A stretch of DNA of 64,000 bases from Pseudomonas extremaustralis (GTDB taxonomy: Bacteria > Pseudomonadota > Gammaproteobacteria > Pseudomonadales > Pseudomonadaceae), in the NCBI RefSeq assembly GCF_900102035.1, contig NZ_LT629689.1, positions 1,736,001 to 1,800,000 of the forward strand. Direction: 5' to 3'. The translations under genes and the position numbers were made by a program. The notes beneath the pieces were generated by a model. It made no database searches and was not told the DNA's origin. It worked only from the letters and a program-made list of their open reading frames with translations. Below, piece after piece: positions 51,123-58,510 of the stretch. Position 1 is the stretch's first letter; the number at the start of each line of letters is the position of its first letter.

Positions 51123-51305
51123 ATGGCATTGAGACCCACCAGAACAACCAATCGCCATGGATGGGTTTGGGTCTATAAAAAAATCAGACGGTTTGGCTTT
51201 TCTCCATTGACTGCTTCTTACCGGGCAAGCCTTTACATCGTGCGAGGCGACACCGGAACGTTCAGATTCAAAAATGGCTGGGAAAAATTCCGCTTCCGTC
51301 GTTAA
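51123..51305 (+). CDS. Small basic hypothetical protein (60 aa)
   Basis: The product MALRPTRTTNRHGWVWVYKKIRRFGFSPLTASYRASLYIVRGDTGTFRFKNGWEKFRFRR is very basic, with many Arg/Lys and aromatic residues. AAGGA lies 8 bp before the ATG. It has no signal peptide or cysteine. It might bind nucleic acid, but this is only from charge. It begins the AT-richer stretch that extends to 54.6 kb. Confidence 0.55.
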   Translation: MALRPTRTTNRHGWVWVYKKIRRFGFSPLTASYRASLYIVRGDTGTFRFKNGWEKFRFRR

Positions 51306-51434
51306 TCCATAACGCTCAGTGAATCGTCTCGGATTTCACTTGAGCGTTCATCAAAGAGCGGCGCGGGCTTGATGCAGTCAGTACACATGCGCCTGCCAGC
51401 AATGCAGCGCTGCGCTAGATGATTACTGAAAAAA

Positions 51435-53015
51435 TTAAACAGCAGAGACTAATTGTCTAACCGAAACCCTATTGCGACCTTGCTGCTTCGCGCGATACAT
51501 CTCCTCATCGGCTATTTTCAGAACATCCGATATTTCATTCGCACTGCCCGGCCAATGAGCGACACCCAAAGAGACTGTTATGGAACCCACCACATCAATC
51601 GTACTATTTGCAACGGTATTCCGAAGTCTCTCGGCAAACTCAACCGCGGCAATTAGCGGCACATCTGGCAGTACGACCAAAAACTCCTCCCCCCCTAGTC
51701 GGCACGAATAATCCCCCTCCCTCGAACAAGACTTTATAATTTCAGAAAGTTTAACCAACACCAAATCCCCTATATCATGCCCATAGGTATCATTGACTTT
51801 CTTGAAGTGATCAATATCCAAAGTAACCACAGAAAACGGCCTGACTCCACTGCAAAGATAATCAAGCACACCAGATAAAGCACGGCGATTCAGGAGCCCG
51901 GTCATTGGATCTGTTTGAACCTCGCGATTCAATCGTCCAATTCTATCCTGCATTAACATCAGGCCTTGCAACAAAGCTCTTTTTATCTGCGCGGATTCAA
52001 AATACCAAGACCTGACATTAGTTATTTTACGTACACTTTCCGATGCTTCCATCGTTCGCGCGCAGTCGGCCAACTGCCGCAACGGCCTACTTATAAAGCC
52101 AGACAACCAGAAAACCCCAAGCACGCCAAGCACCGCAACAGGCAGCACCCCAAATAGCGTTTGGTAAATAAGAGTTTCCACGGGCACTAAAGCTTTCCTG
52201 GAGGACTGCTGAGAAACGATCCCCCACCCAACCGATTTAATAGGTGCGTAACCCGCAAGCATTTCAACTCCAAGAGAGTTAACAACAGTTGCCCCGCCAT
52301 CCGCACCACTAACAACTTTATCGACAACAGCGTTATTCTCAACCACTCCGATACGTTCTTGATCAGGATGATAAACAATAACCCGATCAGAATCGACAAC
52401 ATAAACATACGATTCATCACGATAAAAATGAACACCAATCAAATCATGAAGAATGTTTTTTTGCTTTAAATGAATTGCACCGCCCACATATCCAAGATAA
52501 CGACCCGACTCACTGAATACCGGACTAGACACGATGACAACCAGATTTCCCACGGCCGACACATATGGTTTACTTATTAGTGGCCGCCGTTCTCGCAGTG
52601 CTTCAACAGCACCTGGACTTACTAATTTCGCCCCTTTAATTCTTACTGTTGCCGGAGACACCGCAATTACATACCCCTCTGCATCGACCATAGTCACAGA
52701 GTTAAAGCTATCCGTTTGCAGCTTTAAGCGCTCGGCCTCCAGAGTAGCCAATTCATGATCATAGTTTTTGGCGCCCAATAGACGAGCGCTATAAGACACC
52801 TGCTGTTGCGCCGTATTAAAAAATTGCTCAACACTCACCGATAATTTAGCCGCATATACCCGATTAGCCTCGACAGTACTATCGATCAGTTGTTGCTTTT
52901 GAACCTTGTAGGCCGAATACAGCGCATTGGCTAATGTTGCAACAGCTACAACTATCGACAACAGCAAAATCAGTCTGCGCAAATCAACACGTACAGGAAG
53001 CTTAGACAACATCAA
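51435..53015 (-). CDS. Membrane-bound diguanylate cyclase with Cache sensor
   Basis: A 526-residue cyclic-di-GMP synthase. After a first helix (LRRLILLLSIVVAVATLANALYSA) comes a periplasmic dCACHE sensor (about 45-285), a second helix (LFGVLPVAVLGVLGVFWLS), a HAMP-like segment (FISRPLRQLADCARTME), and the GGDEF domain beginning at DPMTGLLNRR. The active site is GGEEF, and an RxxD inhibitory site (REGD) stands five residues before it, so the enzyme should be active and feedback-inhibited. Codon use is visibly AT-richer than surrounding genes, consistent with acquisition. No partner genes lie on the same strand. Confidence 0.9.
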   Translation of the reverse strand: MMLSKLPVRVDLRRLILLLSIVVAVATLANALYSAYKVQKQQLIDSTVEANRVYAAKLSVSVEQFFNTAQQQVSYSARLLGAKNYDHELATLEAERLKLQTDSFNSVTMVDAEGYVIAVSPATVRIKGAKLVSPGAVEALRERRPLISKPYVSAVGNLVVIVSSPVFSESGRYLGYVGGAIHLKQKNILHDLIGVHFYRDESYVYVVDSDRVIVYHPDQERIGVVENNAVVDKVVSGADGGATVVNSLGVEMLAGYAPIKSVGWGIVSQQSSRKALVPVETLIYQTLFGVLPVAVLGVLGVFWLSGFISRPLRQLADCARTMEASESVRKITNVRSWYFESAQIKRALLQGLMLMQDRIGRLNREVQTDPMTGLLNRRALSGVLDYLCSGVRPFSVVTLDIDHFKKVNDTYGHDIGDLVLVKLSEIIKSCSREGDYSCRLGGEEFLVVLPDVPLIAAVEFAERLRNTVANSTIDVVGSITVSLGVAHWPGSANEISDVLKIADEEMYRAKQQGRNRVSVRQLVSAV

Positions 53016-53551
53016 ATCAGCACCATCAATTAATCGATCAAATTATACATTTACACACATAAATAATAACCCAAAATACTTATGCCATCTACCTTGCACC
53101 GATCCATTACCTTGGCATTTTAACAACCCAACACACTGATTAATCGTTTAAGCTACGACATGTACAGTGAAATTTTCTATCCATACGCTGCGACGCCAAT
53201 GGTTTACCACTGAGGTTTCTATTAGCAGACGGACAAGCCAGCGACACCGCACATCCCCAGCCGTTACTTGATAAAGCTCTCAAACCCATTTAACTGACAT
53301 CAAGACGGCTCAATTCATATCGTTGCCGATCATAAACGCCGCGAAAAACCAAACACACGAAACATTAGCATTTACATCACCATACTCAACGCTGGAAAAT
53401 ATTCACTACTCCCTCGCCTTAAACCTCACACCCTCTTGCTTTCATCGAGTTACAAACCTTACCCTTCGCGCCGAAAAAAACTCCACGATTGCTTAATATC
53501 GTTCTTTCTCGCTTCGCGAGACGCGTGTCAATTTCAATTAGAGAAACAAAC
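53016..53551. other. AT-rich 536-bp gene-free region
   Basis: Between the diguanylate cyclase and the cation-efflux gene. It is clearly AT-rich. No open frame has a believable ribosome site, and no RNA gene, repeat or phage relic is apparent. It must hold both divergent promoters. Confidence 0.5.
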
Positions 53552-54484
53552 ATGAACAAAGAACAGTTCTCAAGTGAGCCTGAAGACGAGGGCTATAGCC
53601 AAGCCGCCCGTGCAGCGGCAGCCTCTCGTTGCACATGGGTAAGCGTCATCGTCAACATTGCTCTCTCTTTCACGCAGATCGCAGTGGGCGTGCTGTCAAA
53701 ATCCCAAGGGCTTGTAGCTGATGGTATTCATTCGCTATCAGACTTAATCGCTGATTTCGTAGTGTTATTCGCCAGCCACAAAAGCAAAGAAGATGCCGAC
53801 GAAGGTCACCCCTATGGGCATCTGCGTTTTGAAACCGCCGCCTCCATGGTTTTGGGAATATTGTTGTTGATCGTGGGTATCGGCATGATTGGATCAGCGA
53901 TACTCAAACTTGAAACCCCTGAATCGATTCCAACAGTACACGTTGCTGCTTTATGGGTTGCCCTCTCAGCACTGGTGGCCAAGGAGCTGTTATTTCGCTT
54001 TATGCTGAGGGTCGCAAAAAAAGTGAAATCTAGTCTGTTAGTTGCCAACGCCTGGCACGCAAGGTCTGACGCCGCGTCATCCTTAGTTGTGGGCATAGGT
54101 ATCGTTGGTAATCTGGCGGGCTATCCGATTCTTGACCCAATTGCTGCACTCGTAGTCGGAGGCATGATCGCCAAGATGGGCTGGAGCTTCACGTGGGATT
54201 CGTTACACGACCTGATGGATCGTTCTGCTGATGAGCAGGAAGTAGCAATTATCCGCGCCACCCTCCAAAACACCCCTGGTATTAAAGGCATCCATGATCT
54301 TAAAACCCGAAAAATGGGGGATATGATTATTGTGGATGTTCATATTGAAGTGGACGCCTCAATTACTGTCGAGGAAGGCCATGCTATTGCAGTTTCCGCA
54401 AGGGAAAACGTCATGCAAATTCATCGCGTTTTGAATCTTATGACGCATGTGGATCCTTGGTACCATCCGCAACTTGATCATTAA
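53552..54484 (+). CDS. Cation diffusion facilitator (zinc/iron-type efflux)
   Basis: A 310-residue CDF exporter. Six helices: the metal site in helix 2 is LVADGIHSLSDLIADFVVLF (HxxxD), and in helix 5 ANAWHARSDAASSLVVGIGI (HxxxD); HPYGHLRFE is between. The C-terminal cytoplasmic metal-sensor domain follows (TPGIKGIHDLKTRKMGDMIIVDVHIEVD). The ligand pattern allows Zn, Co or Fe(II)/Mn(II); I cannot decide. The ATG at 53552, preceded by GAGAAAC, matches the family N terminus. Somewhat AT-rich. Confidence 0.9.
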   Translation: MNKEQFSSEPEDEGYSQAARAAAASRCTWVSVIVNIALSFTQIAVGVLSKSQGLVADGIHSLSDLIADFVVLFASHKSKEDADEGHPYGHLRFETAASMVLGILLLIVGIGMIGSAILKLETPESIPTVHVAALWVALSALVAKELLFRFMLRVAKKVKSSLLVANAWHARSDAASSLVVGIGIVGNLAGYPILDPIAALVVGGMIAKMGWSFTWDSLHDLMDRSADEQEVAIIRATLQNTPGIKGIHDLKTRKMGDMIIVDVHIEVDASITVEEGHAIAVSARENVMQIHRVLNLMTHVDPWYHPQLDH

Positions 54485-54536
54485 ACCAGCACAAAACGTT
54501 CATGACTTTCACCCATTCAGACTTCAGGCAGCGAAA

Positions 54537-54611
54537 CCAACTTAAGGCTGCGAGATACTCTCAATTATTTTTATTCATATGGTTCTAACTAAAATGCCTG
54601 ACCGTTGAAAA
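54537..54611 (+). repeat. Dispersed 75-bp repeat, copy 2
   Basis: Aligned with copy 1 at 31347-31421, including the identical 18-mer CTCTCAATTATTTTTATT at 54558-54575. Here no clear gene follows in the same position; the short frame at 54621 runs into the tRNA-Cys terminator. It may be the left-over promoter of a lost small gene. Confidence 0.7.
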
Positions 54612-54684
54612 CGGTAGACCATGGCGGCGTTTAGGACGGACACAAAAACGCCAGCCTGGTTGCGGAAGCGATCTCAAATCACAC

Positions 54685-54720
54685 GCAATAAAAAACCCCG
54701 TAGATCGTTGATCTACGGGG
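54685..54720 (-). terminator. Terminator of tRNA-Cys
   Basis: CCCCGTAGATC (54696-54706) and GATCTACGGGG (54710-54720) form a perfect 11-bp stem. On the minus strand it is followed by a T run (complement of 54689-54695), 11 bp after the tRNA 3' end. Confidence 0.9.
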
Positions 54721-54730
54721 CTTTTAAGAG

Positions 54731-54804
54731 TGGAGGCCGAGGTCGGAATCGAACCGGCGTAGGCGGATTTGCAATCCGCTGCATAACCATTTTGCTACTC
54801 GGCC
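54731..54804 (-). tRNA. tRNA-Cys (anticodon GCA)
   Basis: On the minus strand 74 nt from GGCCGAGTAGCAAAATGG to CTCGGCCTCCA form the cloverleaf. The anticodon stem-loop GCGGATTGCAAATCCGC carries GCA, the T arm contains GGTTCGATTCC, and CCA is encoded. The gene is isolated, not in a glyW-cysT-leuZ-type cluster. Confidence 0.97.
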
Positions 54805-55016
54805 TCAAACGATCAACGCCCTGATTGCTGACATTCACCGCATAAAAACTTGAGTGGGCTGTATCACCCTGCCTCTACTCTAACTCATTGAATACATTGA
54901 AGTTTTTAATGCTTCGTTGCGTTCGATGGGCGCCATTATGTACTCATTTGCTTATGCCTGCAACCCCTTGATTTCAAAAATGTTTCGCATTGCGATCAAG
55001 GGGTTGCGTGCCTGCC

Positions 55017-57305
55017 CTACTCCCTGATGCGCTGTTCCTGATACTGCGGATCGGCCTTGATCTGGGCGTCGGTGAAAGGCAACGGGCGGAGCTTTTTCTG
55101 GGAGAACGCCTGGGTCTGGTCGTTGAAATACTTGGACGCAGGGTTACTGGACTCGGAGAACGCCAGCACCCCTTCGGCGCGGGGTCCGTGGTCATCAAAG
55201 GTGACGATTTGCAGGTAGCTGCTGCCGCTGACCACTTCGCGCTTGCCGTCGGCTCGTGGCACGGTTTGCATGGCGTTGTAGATCCCCAGTTCCTGCGGCC
55301 CGCCGTGGATCGGGGTTTGGCCGCGAACCTGGATGTCTCCCCATCGGCTGTCCGCACTGAGACCACGCTGGGCAAAGTCGGCGCTGGACGCCAGCATGGC
55401 TTCGCGCAGCGCTTTGGCGACGGGTGCACGCTCGATGGCCAGGCCGCGCGGTGTGGTCAGGGGTTGGGTCGGGTCGAAGGCGACACGCCAGGCATCGGGG
55501 ACTGGCCGCAGGTGTTCGATCAGGTCAATGAAGTGCACCAGACCCAGGCCGCTGTCGAGGTTGGCATGCCGGTCCCAGTCTTTCAGACGTTTGCACAGGG
55601 GTTCCAAGGTGGCAGCATCGGCGCCGAGGTGTCTGGCGCAGAATTCAAGCAGGTCTGGCATCACTTGACCGGCCAGGTACACCTCGTTGTCCATCACCAT
55701 GTTTTGCAGATCAGCGACGCCGATCGGCCGCTTGTCCAGTGAGCGCAGGCGTTGCAGGGCGAAACGGGCGCGAGGGCCGAGGCCGATGCGGTCCTGGCTG
55801 ATCACCGGCGAGAAGCCGATCAGCGGTGCCTTGGGGTTCACCAACCAGGCGGAATCGTTGGCGTGCTGCACATAGTCGGTGCGTTGCAGTTGCGGCAATT
55901 GGTCGGCCGGGAATATGCCAGCCTGGGCGGCGCGTGGGTCGACGTCCCAGGCGCAGGTGCTGCGGGAGCCGTCGAGCACGATCATCTGCAAGCCCGCACG
56001 TGGGTCACTGCATTGCGCCAGTTTGGCCGCGCTGACGTTGGGCACCACCGAGAGGTTCATGTACAGGCTCTGACCCTGGTCATCCGCAGCCAGGGTGTTG
56101 ACCCACGGGATGCCTTGCAGGGCGTGGACCGAGGCTTGCAGCGCCTTGAGGCTGGAAGCGCGGTTCATCCCATACCACTGCTGCAGAACGCGATCATTGC
56201 CCAGGTTGGCATCGCGCAGGCTGTAGGCGTAGCGGCTGTCCCAGTCCAGCTTGCCGGGCCATTGCACCACCGGGCCGAATTGCGAATTGTAGATCGTATG
56301 GTTCACCGCTTCAGTGCTGCCATTCGGCCGTTTGACCTGCACGGTCACCGACGTTCTCTCCAGGGCAATCGACTTGCCATCGAGCATATAGCGCGTGGAA
56401 TCCTTGGGGTCCAGCGTCAGGCGATACAGGGTGAAGTGCTTGGACGTGTCGACCGTATGGGTCCACGCCACATGCTGGTTGAAGCCGATATTGATCACCG
56501 GCAAGCCCGGCAATGCCGCGCCCATCACGTCGAGTTGGCCGGGGATGGTCAGGTGCATCTGATAAAAACGCATGCCGCCTACCCATGGAAAATGCGGATT
56601 GGCCAGCAGCATGCCGCGACCATTGAAGGAACGGTCGCGCCCCACCGCCACAGCGTTACTGCCGCGGTCGAGGCTGAAGCGCTGTTGATGCGCGTCAGCG
56701 AGTGCAAAGGCCTCCGCGCCCGGTACCACCGTCGCGGTAGCCTGGGGTGGCGTGGCGCCGACCAGGGCTTCGGCGAATTGGCCGACACCGCCTTCCACCA
56801 GCAGCCTACGGGTCAGTTTCACCAGATCTTCCGCCATCAACGGCCTTACCCACGCGCCCTGGCACTGTGCCGGAGCGCCCTTTTCCTTCAGGTAGCGGTT
56901 ATAGCCGGCCACATAGCCTTCGATACGCTGCTGGATCTGCGGACTCTGGGCCTTCCAGAAGGCTGCAACGGCCTCGGGGGTGTTCAACCAGGTGAAGAAC
57001 ACGTCACTGGCCAGGTTGTTGCGCTCCTCCAGGGTCGACTGCTCGGGGCCGAAAAACCGCGCGCGCTCGCCATTCACCGTGACCACTTCGTTGGCCAGCA
57101 GGCAGAGGTTGTCCTGGGCATAGGCGTAACCGATGCCCAAGCCCAGGCCGCGTTCATCGCTGGCACGAATATGTGGAACGCCGAAGCTGGTGCGCCGGAT
57201 ATCCGCTGACGTCTGCGACACCTGCTCACGAGCCGACGCGGCCAGGCTCGCCCCCAGCAACAGCCCTGTCATGCAGGCCCTGAACAACCCGTTGGAAATA
57301 ATCAC
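55017..57305 (-). CDS. pvdQ: Acyl-homoserine lactone acylase / pyoverdine acylase PvdQ
   Basis: PvdQ is a periplasmic Ntn hydrolase that removes the fatty acyl chain from the pyoverdine precursor and also cleaves long-chain AHLs. The 762 residues align from start to end with P. aeruginosa PvdQ, including TSFGVPHIRASDERGLGLGIGYAYA, GMLLANPHFPW, GLPVINIGFNQHVAWTHTVDTS, and the C-terminal IRE. The self-cleavage Gly215-Ser216 is in DRGSNAVAVG, giving alpha and beta chains. The signal peptide ends near LAASA. The start is GTG at 57303-57305, with GGAG upstream. A perfect PvdS box 57 bp upstream means iron-starvation control. Confidence 0.95.
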   Translation of the reverse strand: MIISNGLFRACMTGLLLGASLAASAREQVSQTSADIRRTSFGVPHIRASDERGLGLGIGYAYAQDNLCLLANEVVTVNGERARFFGPEQSTLEERNNLASDVFFTWLNTPEAVAAFWKAQSPQIQQRIEGYVAGYNRYLKEKGAPAQCQGAWVRPLMAEDLVKLTRRLLVEGGVGQFAEALVGATPPQATATVVPGAEAFALADAHQQRFSLDRGSNAVAVGRDRSFNGRGMLLANPHFPWVGGMRFYQMHLTIPGQLDVMGAALPGLPVINIGFNQHVAWTHTVDTSKHFTLYRLTLDPKDSTRYMLDGKSIALERTSVTVQVKRPNGSTEAVNHTIYNSQFGPVVQWPGKLDWDSRYAYSLRDANLGNDRVLQQWYGMNRASSLKALQASVHALQGIPWVNTLAADDQGQSLYMNLSVVPNVSAAKLAQCSDPRAGLQMIVLDGSRSTCAWDVDPRAAQAGIFPADQLPQLQRTDYVQHANDSAWLVNPKAPLIGFSPVISQDRIGLGPRARFALQRLRSLDKRPIGVADLQNMVMDNEVYLAGQVMPDLLEFCARHLGADAATLEPLCKRLKDWDRHANLDSGLGLVHFIDLIEHLRPVPDAWRVAFDPTQPLTTPRGLAIERAPVAKALREAMLASSADFAQRGLSADSRWGDIQVRGQTPIHGGPQELGIYNAMQTVPRADGKREVVSGSSYLQIVTFDDHGPRAEGVLAFSESSNPASKYFNDQTQAFSQKKLRPLPFTDAQIKADPQYQEQRIRE

Positions 57306-57361
57306 GCAGACTCCACAGTCAAATTGAACACCCTCACCGGGGTAACCACCCCACCGTAAGG

Positions 57362-57385
57362 ACGCAAAAAACCGGGATTAATTTA
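57362..57385 (-). promoter_or_regulatory. PvdS (iron-starvation sigma) box of pvdQ
   Basis: On the minus strand, TAAAT, then 16 bp, then CGT matches the PvdS consensus exactly; the preceding bases CCC give (C)CTAAAT. It lies 57 bp upstream of the pvdQ GTG, so PvdS and thus Fur control is expected. Confidence 0.8.
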
Positions 57386-57542
57386 GGGTCGAGGGGGGGT
57401 TATGCGCTGCGTCGCGAAAGTGACAAAACCGATACCGACAAATTTTCTACATCCTTCACTTCATGATTTCGCTCGCTCGTTCGTCTTATTGGCTAAGAGC
57501 GCCATCATTTTCCTGATCAGGCTCTGATAAGGAGTTTTTTAC

Positions 57543-57941
57543 ATGTACAACCCGCCAGTGCCCAAGGATGGACATTCACCGGCCGCCGACGCCCCATTCG
57601 GCAACGACGCACTCGCGTTCGGCAACACGCCCGAACAGCAAGGCAACCAGCGTATCCGTCACTTGCTCAAATGTTTCGGTTTGCGTACCAGCCTGATCCG
57701 GCTGAAGGTCATCGACGCCCTGCTCACTGCTGCCGACAAACAGCGCAGCCTGGGGGTACGCGGCGTGCACAGTCATCTGCTCGAGCTGGGCATCCCGTTG
57801 TCGTTCCTGAGTGTGCGCGAAGTGCTCAAGCGCCTGTGCAGCGAAGGCGTGATCATCCTCAATGCCGATAAAAGCTACAGCCTCCATGAAGAGGCTGCCA
57901 AGGTGCTCGACGGTCGCGCCCGAGTCGACCTTATAACTTGA
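57543..57941 (+). CDS. Fur-like winged-helix protein without metal domain
   Basis: The 132-residue product resembles the N-terminal DNA-binding half of Fur/Zur: HLLKCFGLRTSLIRLKVIDALLTA, then HSHLLELGIPLSFLSVREVLKRLCSEGVIILNADKSYSLHE. Fur has a C-terminal dimerisation domain with His/Cys metal ligands; this is absent, and the protein ends soon after the wing. It has a hydrophilic N-terminal extension (residues 1-35). Divergent from pvdQ, so it may regulate a pyoverdine or iron promoter, but this is untested. GATAAGGAG lies before the ATG. Its end overlaps the next gene, convergent, by 11 bp. Confidence 0.75.
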   Translation: MYNPPVPKDGHSPAADAPFGNDALAFGNTPEQQGNQRIRHLLKCFGLRTSLIRLKVIDALLTAADKQRSLGVRGVHSHLLELGIPLSFLSVREVLKRLCSEGVIILNADKSYSLHEEAAKVLDGRARVDLIT

Positions 57942-58119
57942 CCTTGCGACGCATGATGCCGTTGATCACCACCACGATCACGGCGATGGCGATGGCGATG
58001 ATCTGGAACGTCTTCTCACTGATAAACCCGATGTTCTGCAGGTAAGACAGGCCAAACATGCTCGCCAATACCGCCAAGGCGATCAGAATCGAGTATTTCA
58101 AACGTTGCTTTTGGGTCAT
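57931..58119 (-). CDS. Small two-helix membrane protein (62 aa)
   Basis: The product MTQKQRLKYSILIALAVLASMFGLSYLQNIGFISEKTFQIIAIAIAVIVVVINGIMRRKVKL has two hydrophobic helices (about 9-27 and 38-55) with basic ends, so both termini are probably cytoplasmic. I take the ATG 58117-58119 for the MTQKQRLK start; the upstream frame is unlikely. It overlaps the Fur-like gene end by 11 bp. Common as hypothetical in pseudomonads; role unknown. Confidence 0.6.
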   Translation of the reverse strand: MTQKQRLKYSILIALAVLASMFGLSYLQNIGFISEKTFQIIAIAIAVIVVVINGIMRRKVKL

Positions 58120-58510
58120 GACGGGTTCCTGAACCTGAAATAAGTACTCACGGTGGATCACCACACCGCCCGGACACAAGCCCAAGGATAGGGATGGACG
58201 GGGGTTGGCGGGGCTACATGTTACAGGCGATGAAAAGCTTTGGCTCGTTCAACCCTTGATTGACGCTGCGTCGCTGCTCCAACGACATTGCAGGCGGCTT
58301 GCAGATTTTCGTGCAGCCGTAGGCCTGTCGACCCACAGCCCGAGACAGTCCTCGGGCTGTTCTTGATAAATCGAACCCGACGCGCCAGGGAAATGTTCAG
58401 CACCAAAACACTCGGCAGCGCTTGGAACGTTTTCCCGCGGTCGCTCACCCAGTGACAACCCTGAGCAGCCCTCAGGTTTCGATCACGAGCCGACCAAAAA
58501 GGACACGCCC
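58120..58510. other. 391-bp spacer with hairpin and hrp-box-like promoter
   Basis: No gene is supported. A 10-bp hairpin, ACAGCCCGAG (58335-58344) with CTCGGGCTGT (58351-58360), could end transcription from the left. After it comes the HrpL-like site at 58424-58451 that serves the protease gene. Confidence 0.55.
58424..58451 (+). promoter_or_regulatory. hrp-box-like (HrpL) promoter
   Basis: GGAACG, then 15 bp, then TCACCCA. The HrpL consensus is GGAACC-N15/16-CCACNNA; there are two mismatches (G for C at the end of the -35 part, T for C at the first base of the -10 part) and the spacing is right. The start codon at 58511 is 59 bp further. Confidence 0.55.

Noticed and set aside
54621-54824. 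A 67-residue frame downstream of repeat copy 2
   Set aside because: It runs through the terminator and the tRNA-Cys gene, so it cannot be a normal gene, although the repeat copy before it invites the idea of a lost small gene.
55752-57209. A 485-residue plus-strand frame and other long antisense frames such as 1759-3114
   Set aside because: They are antisense to pvdQ and gor and carry no family signature or ribosome site.
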